Source of the DNA: JANQHS01 sp965267505
GTDB lineage: Bacteria > Bacteroidota > Bacteroidia > Cytophagales > CCMP332
Direction of reading: 5' to 3'
Assembly (NCBI GenBank): GCA_965267505.1
Contig: OZ254081.1
Location: forward strand, 2,170,001-2,234,000
Length of the DNA: 64,000 bases
Shown piece after piece: positions 1-8,912 of the stretch (positions are counted from its first letter, which is position 1; every line of letters begins with the position of its first letter). The notes beneath the pieces are model-generated. The model made no database searches, was not told the origin of the DNA, and saw only the letters and a program-made list of their open reading frames with translations. The translations under genes were made by a program, and so were the position numbers.

Positions 1-1
1 T

Positions 2-1207
2 ACTTGGGATATCCAGGCTGACTCTATGCCAGCTCTTTTGGGTGACCTGATCCCTGGTAACACTTTCTCTCTTGCAGAAGGATTTGCTATTGCTGCAAAC
101 AATGGTGTAGTTGCTATCGTTTCTGGTGGATTCCAGAATCCTACTAACTTGTTCAAGTCTACTGACAACGGTACTACCTGGACAAAAACCACCATTGCTT
201 CTATCGATACTAACTTGAGCCAGTTTGATGGTACTTACAATGTAGACTACACTATGGGATGTTCTTATGCAGTAACCATCGACGGAAACGGAGATGTTCA
301 TATGGCTGCTAATGGATCTTCTGTAGGATCTACTCCTGGTACTCAGGACGCTGCTGTGTACTATCCATTCGGTAACGTAGGACTTTACTACTGGAATGAA
401 AGTATGGGTACTGTTAACATGAACGATTCTGTTGCAAGAGCTGGTGCTCGTCTTCTTTCTTATGTAGACGAAGATGGCGACGGTATCGATGGTACTCCAT
501 ATACTCTTGATTCTGTTGGATCTTACTATGTACACAACTCTCTTGGTTTCCCTGGTATCACGTTTGATGCTGCAAGCGGAGCTGTTGTTGTTACTTGGAA
601 TGCAGTAAGAGAGGACCTTCTTGGATTGGGTGTTACCACTCCAGGTTCTGAAGGAAAAGTGGCTATCTCTTCTGATGTTTATGGAATCGCTTCTTTCGAT
701 GGTGGTATGACTTGGGAAGCTCCAAGGAATATTGCTGAAGATCTTGCAGGTGCTATCGGTACTAGCTGGACTGAGGAAGATGTATTCCTATATGCATATC
801 CTTGGACTGTAAATGGAGATGTTCACATCACCTGGCAGTCTGACGATCATGTTGACCGTCAGTTTGACTCTACAATTCCTGGTATTACTTTGTCCTCAAT
901 GGTAAGTTACAGCTTCCCACCATCTGCACTTGGATTGGCTGAGAACGTTGAAGCGAATGTTGACTTGGGTGTATATCCTAACCCAGCTCAGGACATGCTT
1001 CATGTTGATCTTTCCTTGAAAACTGATGCTAACTACTCTATCCAAATGACCAACATGCTTGGCCAGGTGGTATTGGAGCAGTCTGCTGACCTAGTACAAG
1101 GAAACAACACTGTAGATCTTGACGTGAACAGCCTTACTCCTGGAGTATATGTTGTTGCTGTTAAGTCTGGACAGTCAGCTGTTACAACGAAAGTTATTGT
1201 TGAGTAA
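2..1207 (+). CDS. Secreted Asp-box protein with T9SS sorting domain (5' end missing)
   Basis: The reading frame is open to the left edge, so the true start lies outside the window; the first internal ATG is at 26. Two Asp-box-like motifs are visible (STDNGTTW and SFDGGMTW), as found in BNR/sialidase-type beta-propellers. The last ~75 residues form a T9SS type A sorting domain: YPNPAQDMLHVDL, then MTNMLGQVV, then LTPGVYVVAV and a final KVIVE. The protein is therefore expected to cross the outer membrane through type IX secretion and be released or anchored at the surface. Codons are strongly skewed to forms such as GGT, ACT, TCT, GCT, GAC and AAC, more than in the neighbours, which suggests high expression. 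The substrate is unknown; Asp boxes alone do not show sialidase activity. Confidence 0.85.
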   Translation, partial: TWDIQADSMPALLGDLIPGNTFSLAEGFAIAANNGVVAIVSGGFQNPTNLFKSTDNGTTWTKTTIASIDTNLSQFDGTYNVDYTMGCSYAVTIDGNGDVHMAANGSSVGSTPGTQDAAVYYPFGNVGLYYWNESMGTVNMNDSVARAGARLLSYVDEDGDGIDGTPYTLDSVGSYYVHNSLGFPGITFDAASGAVVVTWNAVREDLLGLGVTTPGSEGKVAISSDVYGIASFDGGMTWEAPRNIAEDLAGAIGTSWTEEDVFLYAYPWTVNGDVHITWQSDDHVDRQFDSTIPGITLSSMVSYSFPPSALGLAENVEANVDLGVYPNPAQDMLHVDLSLKTDANYSIQMTNMLGQVVLEQSADLVQGNNTVDLDVNSLTPGVYVVAVKSGQSAVTTKVIVE

Positions 1208-1228
1208 TCCTCAATAATTTCAATAAGA

Positions 1229-1258
1229 AAGGGCTTCCATCGGAAGCCCTTTTTTTTT
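1229..1258 (+). terminator. Rho-independent terminator of the Asp-box protein gene
   Basis: GGGCTTCC and GGAAGCCC pair around a three-base loop and are followed by nine T. It lies about 20 bases after the stop codon of the upstream gene. Confidence 0.9.
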
Positions 1259-1331
1259 GCTTACTTTCTTGTAAACCTTATTGACACGAGAAGAACTGCT
1301 ACCTTATTAAGCACTTTTGTGCCTATTTCTG

Positions 1332-1633
1332 CCTCTACTTTTTCCTGAGGAAAGAGCGGAACCCGAACTTTTAATCCTGTACCCAAGCATGTTTAGTTTG
1401 TCTCTAAACTCTTCAAACGAAATTACTTTTTTGGTTTTTACTTGGTTGAAGATTCCGAGTTGAAGTTTTCAATTGTAGACCCAATGGGAAAACTTCTTTC
1501 TGAAGCTTCAAAATTTTGTTAGGCAGGCTCGAACCGAATCGACATTGATGTTTCCAACTACCCTCCCGGAGTGTACCTTGTTTCGGTTGGTTCAGAAAAT
1601 TCCAAAGTTACCAAAAGGTTGGTGATCCAGTAG
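1332..1633 (+). pseudogene. Decayed T9SS type A sorting domain (gene remnant)
   Basis: No intact ORF exists here, but the pieces of a sorting domain can be read in order. From about 1332 one frame gives LYPSMFSLSLNSSNEITF, matching the usual YPNPF...L start. A T-rich run near 1428-1432 shifts the frame, after which KFSIVDPMGKLLSE can be read. An in-frame TAG at 1520-1522 interrupts it, and then come DIDVSNYPPGVYLVSV and KRLVIQ with a final TAG at 1631. So there is at least one frameshift and one nonsense change in a ~95-residue domain; the rest of the original protein is gone. The remnant ends two bases from the stop of the convergent peroxidase gene, the same tight packing as at intact gene ends in this window. 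Confidence 0.75.
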
Positions 1634-1635
1634 AG

Positions 1636-3507
1636 CTAATAACCCTCTTCGTCTTTTACCCATTTGGTAGAACTGAGATCTTCCAGTGATTCCATAAAAA
1701 GGATGATCTGGTCGATCTCCTTATTTGATAAAGTCAGGGAATCAGAAGGCAAGGTCTGATAAGATACTTCCAGGCCTAAACCCTGGCCTCCTCCAACATT
1801 GTAGAAATCCATAACCTGGTCCAGGGAATCATAAACCCCGTTATGCATATATGGTCCGGTGTGTTGAATGTTCCTTATGCTGGGAGTCTTAAAGCTGTGC
1901 TTAAAAAAGTAGATTCTTTCGCTAACTTGACCTTGGGCTCTGCCTGGATCCGGATCAAGAGCTAACGGATCTTTATTGGCATCCTCTGGAATACCTAAAA
2001 CCTCGGATTCATTTTCGTAAAAGTAAGGGGGGACAAGTCCGGCAAAGGTTGGAGCAAAATGACAGGTTCCGCATCCTCCCTTTCCCATAAATAGATTGAA
2101 ACCGATCTGTATATCAGCGTCGATCTCTGACGTTTCACCCCTTGCATAAAGATCGAATTCAGAATTCCATCCTTGTAAGGAAATAATATAAGAGGTCAAG
2201 GCCGAGGCAATGCTGTATTTATTAGCTGGCTCTTCTTTGAATTGAGGAAAGGCTTCTTGAAATTTCTTTAGATACTCTGCATTTTCATTGAGGCTCTTTC
2301 CAAGCTCCTTCCAGCTGTGTGAAAATTCTTTAGGATTGAAAAGAACATTCTCGATCTGAGATTCCAAATCATTGCTTCTGAGATCATGGAAATACCTTTC
2401 TGCATAAATGGCATTTATTAGGCCTGGTGAATTCCGAGGAGTCGTACCTTTTCCGCCAAGAGCAAGACTTTTTCTTTTTCCATCGCTAAATGCCCTTTTA
2501 GGATCATGGCATGAGGAACAGGATTTTTCACCAGATACGGAGAGTTTTTTGTTAAAGAAAAGTGACTTTCCAAGGTCACGAACCGTTTCATTGTCTTCCT
2601 CTTTTGGGAATTTGGAATAGAAATAGGGATCGAGATGGGAGGGATCGAAGAGCAGGGGATGGTCTTCCTGGGTTGGGCGATCGATTCTGTAACTTTCGCT
2701 CCAGGACTCAATTCCGAGTGCTATCCTTGAGCTTTCCAGTCCTTCAGAAAGTGGATTAATTACCTCCCTTAGGAAGGTTAATCGGTCGAATTCATCAAAG
2801 TCGGTTTGAGTTTCAAAAGCTAGTTTTCCTTTAGAAAAGGAATCCTTCATATTCTGACCAAGATTTGGATCTTTCTTTCTTATCCTTGGCAAATAGACCG
2901 TAAAAAGAGTTTTTATGGCTCCAAAGGATGTTTTTGCATAAGCCAAAGCGGAATCGGAGGCAGGAGAATCGAATCCGGTCAGATCCATTGTAAAAATCCT
3001 ATCCAAGCCAAATTTCATGGCGTCAAAGGCTTGTCGGTCTGAGACCGCCAAATTGGATTGAAGGGCATAGAATTTTTGGCAATGTTTTTCAAACCTTTTG
3101 CTTAACTCCTTCAGCTCTGTCCTTGGAATTGGTTGTTCGTAGACCAATTCTTCCATGCGTTGGAGGCCCTGAGGTTCAAGGGCAACCGGAACGGGAGTGT
3201 TCTTCTCAAGTTTTAATAAGGGAGCACCATTCAGGCCCTTATTACAAAAGTCATGATCCAGGTAATCCGCAAGGAATTCAATTTTTTTATAAGCTCGCTT
3301 ACAGTCATGAAAACTTTTTAGGATCTCCTCTTCGGAAATTGAATTTTCAATTTCCGTTCTCAGTTCTGATGAGCTTTCACATAGTTTTTTCAGGTCTTTT
3401 ATGTAGGTGCTTTTATAACCTTTCCCGAAATAGCTATGATCCGGTATAGCTCCACCTGAAATAAAAAGAATGAAGAAGGCAAAAAGGATAGAGAATGGAT
3501 ACTTCAT
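1636..3507 (-). CDS. Di-heme cytochrome c peroxidase family protein with long N-terminal helical region
   Basis: 623 aa with an N-terminal signal peptide (hydrophobic residues 5-20). Two c-type haem motifs are visible, CSSCH near residue 330 and CGTCH near residue 479, the spacing expected of the CcpA/MauG di-haem family, which reduces hydrogen peroxide or oxidises protein targets in the periplasm. Family hallmarks include LGKSLFFNKKLS before the first haem and TPSIRNIQHTGPYMHNG near the end. Residues ~30-270 precede the peroxidase domain, are mostly helical and charged, and may resemble an imelysin-like region; that part is an inference. The start ATG directly abuts a terminator of the upstream PhoX gene, so a separate promoter or read-through is needed. 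No T9SS sorting domain is present. Confidence 0.85.
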   Translation of the reverse strand: MKYPFSILFAFFILFISGGAIPDHSYFGKGYKSTYIKDLKKLCESSSELRTEIENSISEEEILKSFHDCKRAYKKIEFLADYLDHDFCNKGLNGAPLLKLEKNTPVPVALEPQGLQRMEELVYEQPIPRTELKELSKRFEKHCQKFYALQSNLAVSDRQAFDAMKFGLDRIFTMDLTGFDSPASDSALAYAKTSFGAIKTLFTVYLPRIRKKDPNLGQNMKDSFSKGKLAFETQTDFDEFDRLTFLREVINPLSEGLESSRIALGIESWSESYRIDRPTQEDHPLLFDPSHLDPYFYSKFPKEEDNETVRDLGKSLFFNKKLSVSGEKSCSSCHDPKRAFSDGKRKSLALGGKGTTPRNSPGLINAIYAERYFHDLRSNDLESQIENVLFNPKEFSHSWKELGKSLNENAEYLKKFQEAFPQFKEEPANKYSIASALTSYIISLQGWNSEFDLYARGETSEIDADIQIGFNLFMGKGGCGTCHFAPTFAGLVPPYFYENESEVLGIPEDANKDPLALDPDPGRAQGQVSERIYFFKHSFKTPSIRNIQHTGPYMHNGVYDSLDQVMDFYNVGGGQGLGLEVSYQTLPSDSLTLSNKEIDQIILFMESLEDLSSTKWVKDEEGY

Positions 3508-3540
3508 AAAAAAAAAGAACCCCGGAGGAAGCCCCCGGGG
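3508..3540 (-). terminator. Terminator-like hairpin between phoX and the peroxidase gene
   Basis: On the minus strand CCCCGG and CCGGGG arms (3535-3540 and 3520-3525) enclose a nine-base loop and are followed after three bases by a run of nine T. The T run ends one base before the ATG of the peroxidase gene, so the terminator occupies its whole 5' leader. Confidence 0.8.
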
Positions 3541-3562
3541 AATTGATTAAACTTGAAAACCT

Positions 3563-5386
3563 CTACTTGATAATTAACTTCTTGGTATTTCCTTCAGCAT
3601 TTCTGATGAAGTAAGTGCCAGATTGTAAGTCTGAAACATCAACATATTTTACGTTTCTAAGAACCTTCATTCTTTTTCCTTCAAGGTTGTAGATCGCAAC
3701 ATCAGTAGGCTCATTTAGGAACACCTCCCTGGTGGTTGGGTTAGGATGTAATCCAAAGCTCTCATTTCCAGGTTCAAATCTTTCAAGATCAGACAATACT
3801 CCATCCCAGCCAGTGATGGCATAGGTAAGGGAATTGTTGAAAGGATATGGATTTGATGATGATGGGTGCTGCGAGTTCACCAAAATGGTTTGCCCATCTG
3901 GGGTTCCAATTGCCCCTGTGATCTCCGCTCCTACAGGGACGATTGAGATCCTTCTCATATCATCCAATACAGGGTTTTGAATTCCTAAGTAAAGAATGTA
4001 CATCTCACAGGTTCTGTTTAGAACTCCCGCAGGCACACGACCATGAGAAGTACCATTCAAATCTTCCTGGATTAGGAGGTAAGAATTTCCCTGGTTATAG
4101 AATACGCTTAGTCCATCAGGATTTGATAAAGCCCTGTAAGGATAAGGTCCTGCAGGAGGGTCAGCCTGATCAGGACCACCCTCGAGAAATACAGTTACTT
4201 CGTCTGTAGCTGGGTCATAAACCATGATCCTTCCGTAATAATCTGCATAGTCCGAGCTATCAGGGCTGGTACCCTGAGCCGTGGCCCTTGAAATATGGTG
4301 AGGGGCATGAACAGCCCCAGCTCCATTTTCATCGATCCAACTGCTTCCAGGATTGTCACGACCGGTTTCGGTGAAATAAACCTTCCCTGAATTTTGATCC
4401 ATGGTAACCCATTCGACACGGTTGAACATAGTAGCACCGGCTGCAACTGCTTCATCCTTGTAGTTCAGCATTTTGTCAAGGTCGGTGTTGTCTATTGTAA
4501 CCCAATTGGCTCCGCTTGCATCATGTTTGTATACAGAAAGTGTTCCGGATGTAAAGTCGCCGGGAGTATTGGCAACAAATCTTGAGAACCAACCTGGAGT
4601 TCCATCTTCTCCCAGATAAACTGTCTGATTGTCGGGCATTACTACTCCACCTTCGAATCCTTGTCTTCCCCAATTGTACTGCTTTCTGATCGCAACGGCT
4701 TCCCTTGGGTCGATCTCGACCATGTAATTGTAGTTCTGGTATTTCGCTATGGTATCGCCATTGAAGCCAGGGAAACCTGCAGGAGAGGCATTTCCATTGA
4801 TCGTTCCAGTTCCGATAATGAAATCTGAAGTATCTCTATCTGCAATAGTTGTATTGTCAGTCCTAAACCATTCTTCTGCGGTCCATATCCTTCCATCGAC
4901 AATTGAAGCAATTCCACCACAATTCATTCCTGTTTCTCCTGTTGTATTTGCAAAATCAACATTAAAGAAATCCCCTGTTCTTCCATCAGATAGAGTTTGG
5001 CTTACTATTTCAATTGAATCGGTGGTTGTATTTCTTCTGATCTTAAAAACCGTCATTCCTCCTCCATCACCTATTGAATCATTCTGAACGATCATTTCAT
5101 GGTTTACAGAAACCCAGCCAAGGTCACTTGAATTGTTGTCTGGTGTGAATCCAATGAAGTCGTGCCATTGCTTGGCAACTGCTTCACCTGCGGGGTTACC
5201 GTAGGTTGCCGTCGTTTGAACTTTGTGCACCCCGCCAATAAATAATACTTGCATTTGCAAGGGGCTCGGAGGCATTACAACCGTTGTTGGTGTCCAGGCT
5301 GTATCTACCTCAATACTTGTTGGTAATTGAGCCCAGAGGCTGTGTCCCAAAAAAGTAAATAAGATTAAGCTGTAGAATTTTTTCAT
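3563..5386 (-). CDS. phoX: PhoX-type alkaline phosphatase with T9SS sorting domain
   Basis: 607 aa from the ATG at 5386, which begins a clear signal peptide (MKKFYSLILFTFLGHSLWAQ); an upstream in-frame codon at 5470 would add 28 polar residues before it and is rejected. PhoX/DUF839 hallmarks are visible: VSVNHEM, GGIASIVDGRIWTAEEW, EGGVVMPDNQTVYLGED, FNRVEW and VYFTETG. PhoX enzymes are Ca/Fe-dependent phosphatases that free phosphate from organic esters outside the cell. The C terminus is a T9SS type A domain (LHPNPTTREVFL ... LQSGTYFIRN ... KKLIIK), so export is by signal peptide plus type IX secretion rather than by the twin-arginine route of many PhoX proteins. It probably scavenges phosphate. 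A terminator follows. No Pho box was identified in the leader. Confidence 0.88.
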   Translation of the reverse strand: MKKFYSLILFTFLGHSLWAQLPTSIEVDTAWTPTTVVMPPSPLQMQVLFIGGVHKVQTTATYGNPAGEAVAKQWHDFIGFTPDNNSSDLGWVSVNHEMIVQNDSIGDGGGMTVFKIRRNTTTDSIEIVSQTLSDGRTGDFFNVDFANTTGETGMNCGGIASIVDGRIWTAEEWFRTDNTTIADRDTSDFIIGTGTINGNASPAGFPGFNGDTIAKYQNYNYMVEIDPREAVAIRKQYNWGRQGFEGGVVMPDNQTVYLGEDGTPGWFSRFVANTPGDFTSGTLSVYKHDASGANWVTIDNTDLDKMLNYKDEAVAAGATMFNRVEWVTMDQNSGKVYFTETGRDNPGSSWIDENGAGAVHAPHHISRATAQGTSPDSSDYADYYGRIMVYDPATDEVTVFLEGGPDQADPPAGPYPYRALSNPDGLSVFYNQGNSYLLIQEDLNGTSHGRVPAGVLNRTCEMYILYLGIQNPVLDDMRRISIVPVGAEITGAIGTPDGQTILVNSQHPSSSNPYPFNNSLTYAITGWDGVLSDLERFEPGNESFGLHPNPTTREVFLNEPTDVAIYNLEGKRMKVLRNVKYVDVSDLQSGTYFIRNAEGNTKKLIIK

Positions 5387-5639
5387 GATAATCGTGGTAT
5401 TTTTTTTGCAAATTTTGGAGTCAGGTTTTACAAGGTTTTTGCTGAAATGTTTTTTAAAGGTTAAATCCACTTTTGCTAGAATATTATCATAAATAGCTTA
5501 TTATCAGCAATTTACCAGCAGTCTTTTACCTTTCCTTAAACCCTTTTTTCCTTTGTTTTTGGTAAGGATTCCTTAATGAATGCTTAACTAAAAGTTTCTA
5601 AGACTTCCTTTTTTTGCCCACCCTGCAATGTGAGATTAA

Positions 5640-7100
5640 TTGAGTATTATTAAATCCTTGGAACAGGTGAGAAAAAACCCCAGCCTTTGGGAATCCATGA
5701 TTCCTATCATCGTCCTGATAATTTTACTTTCTCTAAATGTCACGTATTTCGGAGATGATACCCTGGCGGGTTCTAACCAAGTAGCTTTACTAATTGCCGG
5801 ATCAGTAGCGGCGGGTCTGAGTCTCCGACATGGGCATAGATGGAAGGACCTTTTAGAAGGTGCGATCCATAGCATCTCCTCAGCCATGCCTTCCATTTTA
5901 ATTCTCTTGTTAATTGGTGCCTTGGCAGGTACCTGGTTATTGAGTGGAGTAGTTCCGGCCATGATCTACTATGGTCTACAGATCTTGAATCCCACAATCT
6001 TTCTGTTTGCTGCCTGTGTGATCTCAGCCATAATCTCCCTTGCAACAGGAAGCTCCTGGTCAACCATTGCTACCCTTGGCATTGCCTTGCTTGGGATAGG
6101 AAAAGCACTGGGTTGGGGAGAAGGCATGGTCGCTGGAGCCATTATTTCCGGTGCCTATTTTGGGGATAAGATGTCTCCTATGTCAGACACAACCAATCTT
6201 GCTCCCGCCATGGCCGGTACAGACCTCTTTACTCATATTAGATATATGATCTATACAACGGGGCCTAGCATTCTGATAACCCTGGTAATTTTCATTTTCA
6301 TGGGGTTCAATTCAGGGGAGGCCAATGGCCTTGAAGGAGTCGATCAAATCCTTGCTTCCCTCGACCGAACATTCAGCATCACTCCTTTACTCTTTTTGGT
6401 CCCCGCCGCCGTGATATTTATGATCATAAAAAAGGCACCAGCTCTTCCTTCACTTGCCTTGGGGGTGGTTTTGGGAATTGTTTTTGCCCTAATCTTCCAA
6501 AGCCATTTATTCATTCAGCTTTCAGATGCTCCTTCATTTTTCAGAAGAGCCTACACATCCATAATGCTTTCTGTTTTTTCTTCTACGCAGCTAAGCACCG
6601 GTAATGAATTGGTTGATAGTTTATTAAGTGCAGGTGGAATGAGCGGAATGTTGAATACAATATGGCTGGTACTATGCGCCATGTTCTTCGGGGGCGTAAT
6701 GGAAAAAAGTGGAATGTTGACCGTGATAGGATCGAAGATCTTAACCTTTGCCAAGAGCACGGGCTCCTTGGTAGCCTCTACCGCAGCTTCCTGTATTTTC
6801 TTTAATGTTACTGCCTCAGACCAATATTTGGCCATAGTGGTCCCTGGAAGGATGTTTTCGGATACCTATAGAAAAAAAGGCTTAAAGCCGGAGGTTTTGA
6901 GCAGGACCCTTGAAGATTCAGGTACGGTAACCTCAGTTTTGATCCCATGGAATAGTTGTGGGGCCACCCAGGCATCGGTGCTAGGTGTAGCAACCATGTC
7001 CTACCTGCCTTATGCATTTTTCAATATCATTAGTCCATTTATGACCGTGGCCTTCGCCTACCTCAATATCAAGATCAGAAGAATAAAAGATGCGCAATAG
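5640..7100 (+). CDS. nhaC: Na+/H+ antiporter NhaC family
   Basis: 486 aa integral membrane protein with about 11-12 hydrophobic segments, the usual NhaC length. The signature stretch SGAYFGDKMSPMSDTTNLA and GSSWSTIATLGIAL identify the family, which exchanges Na+ for H+ across the inner membrane. The start is a TTG: an in-frame TAA lies directly before it and the next ATG falls inside the first membrane segment. The last 11 bases overlap the downstream Rid-family gene, so the two are probably co-transcribed and translationally coupled. Confidence 0.9.
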   Translation: MSIIKSLEQVRKNPSLWESMIPIIVLIILLSLNVTYFGDDTLAGSNQVALLIAGSVAAGLSLRHGHRWKDLLEGAIHSISSAMPSILILLLIGALAGTWLLSGVVPAMIYYGLQILNPTIFLFAACVISAIISLATGSSWSTIATLGIALLGIGKALGWGEGMVAGAIISGAYFGDKMSPMSDTTNLAPAMAGTDLFTHIRYMIYTTGPSILITLVIFIFMGFNSGEANGLEGVDQILASLDRTFSITPLLFLVPAAVIFMIIKKAPALPSLALGVVLGIVFALIFQSHLFIQLSDAPSFFRRAYTSIMLSVFSSTQLSTGNELVDSLLSAGGMSGMLNTIWLVLCAMFFGGVMEKSGMLTVIGSKILTFAKSTGSLVASTAASCIFFNVTASDQYLAIVVPGRMFSDTYRKKGLKPEVLSRTLEDSGTVTSVLIPWNSCGATQASVLGVATMSYLPYAFFNIISPFMTVAFAYLNIKIRRIKDAQ

Positions 7101-7479
7101 GATTAATTTCAGCTCAGGAGCTCCCTGGGAATCTAAGGTTGGATATTCAAGAGCTGTCAAGAAAGGGAATATGATCTTTGTTACAGGTACTGTGGCCGTG
7201 AATGAAAATGGGGATGTTATGGGTGAAGATGAATATGACCAAACCAAATTCATTCTTGAAAAGATCGAAGGGGTTTTGCAGGAGTTGGGAACAGACCGCA
7301 AGGACGTGGTCAGAACTCGAATGTTTGTAACCCGAATAGAGAATTGGGAAGGGGTAGGAAAGGCCCATGGGGAGTTCTTCAAAGATGTGATTCCCGCCAC
7401 AACCATGGTTGAGGTCTCAAAGCTGATCTCTCCTGAATACCTGGTAGAGATCGAAGCAGATGTGGTTTTGGATCAGTAA
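7090..7479 (+). CDS. Rid (YjgF/YER057c/UK114) family protein
   Basis: 129 aa covering a complete Rid fold: SRAVKKGNMIFVTGTVAV near the N terminus and IPATTMVEVSKL and LVEIEADVV near the C terminus. RidA enzymes hydrolyse reactive enamine/imine intermediates and need a conserved Arg in the P-A-R-S context (Arg105 in E. coli RidA). Here that position reads P-A-T-T, so the catalytic Arg appears to be Thr. This puts the protein in a non-archetypal Rid subgroup whose substrate is unknown. The gene overlaps the end of nhaC by 11 bases and overlaps its convergent neighbour by 7. Confidence 0.85.
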   Translation: MRNRINFSSGAPWESKVGYSRAVKKGNMIFVTGTVAVNENGDVMGEDEYDQTKFILEKIEGVLQELGTDRKDVVRTRMFVTRIENWEGVGKAHGEFFKDVIPATTMVEVSKLISPEYLVEIEADVVLDQ

Positions 7480-8912
7480 GCCAGCCTCGAATAGACCCAA
7501 TCCTGAAATTCCGTTATACTTCCTTTTGAACTTTTAGAATTCTTATCCAGGACCTCAAGGATCTTACTTTTCTGTGGATCCTCACTCTTTACAAAAGGAT
7601 GGATCCTGTAATTAGGTGCAAACCACTGGGCGGGTCCGCGGGTGTATTTTTCTGAGAAAATGAATTCCCTTTCTTTCTGATTTAATTCAAGGCCGGGTTT
7701 CAAACTCAGTTCGGAGTCTTTGCCTTCATAGAGGAAGATCAACCTTGGAGACCTAGCCATCATTAGAGAATCGAATTGTTCTATGCCCTTGAATTTTGTA
7801 CCCAGGCCAATAGGATCCAAATTATTCCAGCCTGAAAAGTGGGGAATGGCACCTGCCTCTCCACATACCATCAATTCCTGGGGGTCTGAGAGAGGCTTTA
7901 GTTCTTTTCCCAGGCTGATATACGAATCTTCCAGACGTTGACCATAGCTGATCAATGGATTGAAACGAAAGGGAAGAAGGAAATAAAGCTGAAGAAGGAG
8001 GATCAATGCAAATTGAGTTCGGGGTTTAACCGGCATTTCAATCAAGATGAAAGGAATTAGAGGAAGGCTGACCTGGAGGAAAAAGCGATCACCAAAATTC
8101 ATCAACAATGTGGAAGGGGCATAGAGGAATATAATGATCATTCCAGAGGCCGTGATCAAATACTTTAATGCCTTGTCCCTAACCACAAAGAAGCCAACCA
8201 GAAGGAAAGCGAGGTATACCTTGGCCTCCCAAATATTCCATAAGAATATTTTGAAGTTGGATCCGGCCAGGGATTTCATCTGAACCGGATTGGGCCAGAA
8301 TGAATCAAAATATTGCCAACGCAAAAACCAGTACAATGCAAGACTGCTGAAAACAATGAGAAGGTGCCTGAAATTCCAAGATCGAGTTCCTGAATAGCTT
8401 AATATGATTAAGGAGATCAATGCAGCCTCCGGCCTTAACAAAGGAAGGGCTAAACAGATCCAGGGTAGGAGCTTAGAGTCAGCATCTCTTTTCAGCTCCA
8501 GGGCAAGCAGGAATAGCAGCCCCATGAAAAAGAAAGTTTCCATACCTGAGAAGAAATGGATGAAAAGGAGAACGTTTGGAAAAATAACCCACATTAGTAT
8601 CCTTTTTTCAGGAGGGATCATGTCTTTTACCCTGATAAATAGAAAGAAGGTAAGGGCCAGATTTAAACCCCTCAGAACAAGGATAGGGTCAATGTTCAAA
8701 AGATTTGGAATAATGCCTAAGAGTGCCCACAAAAAGCCTGTGTAAGCTTCTTCAGGAATACTGTCGCTGGAATTATAGCTCCAGATTCCGCTTTCAAGCA
8801 AATTCTTTCCATACCTCAGGTATATGAAGCTATCATCCGCTTGGAAACTCCAATAGAGCAGGAACCAAACAGTTCCTATTATTAAAAGCAGGATGGTTTC
8901 AATTCGCTTCAA
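7473..8912 (-). CDS. GT-C fold glycosyltransferase-like membrane protein
   Basis: 479 aa with about ten membrane segments. Near the N terminus is ADDSFIYLRYGKNLLESG followed by EEAYTGFLWALL. A DD motif on the first external loop, then a Y-T-x-F-L-W stretch, is the pattern of GT-C enzymes related to mycobacterial AftB and other polyprenyl-phosphate-sugar-dependent transferases. The inferred role is adding a sugar on the periplasmic face; the donor and acceptor are unknown. The TTG start overlaps the stop of the upstream YigZ gene as TTGA, so the pair is translationally coupled. The 3' end overlaps the Rid gene by 7 bases. Confidence 0.65.
   Translation of the reverse strand: MKRIETILLLIIGTVWFLLYWSFQADDSFIYLRYGKNLLESGIWSYNSSDSIPEEAYTGFLWALLGIIPNLLNIDPILVLRGLNLALTFFLFIRVKDMIPPEKRILMWVIFPNVLLFIHFFSGMETFFFMGLLFLLALELKRDADSKLLPWICLALPLLRPEAALISLIILSYSGTRSWNFRHLLIVFSSLALYWFLRWQYFDSFWPNPVQMKSLAGSNFKIFLWNIWEAKVYLAFLLVGFFVVRDKALKYLITASGMIIIFLYAPSTLLMNFGDRFFLQVSLPLIPFILIEMPVKPRTQFALILLLQLYFLLPFRFNPLISYGQRLEDSYISLGKELKPLSDPQELMVCGEAGAIPHFSGWNNLDPIGLGTKFKGIEQFDSLMMARSPRLIFLYEGKDSELSLKPGLELNQKEREFIFSEKYTRGPAQWFAPNYRIHPFVKSEDPQKSKILEVLDKNSKSSKGSITEFQDWVYSRLAY

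Noticed and set aside
2..1207. Calling the first protein a sialidase
   Set aside because: Only Asp-box motifs are seen; the catalytic Arg triad and Tyr/Glu pair cannot be identified.
5387..5470. An N-terminal extension of PhoX by 28 residues
   Set aside because: It would bury the signal peptide inside the protein; ATG 5386 gives a standard one.
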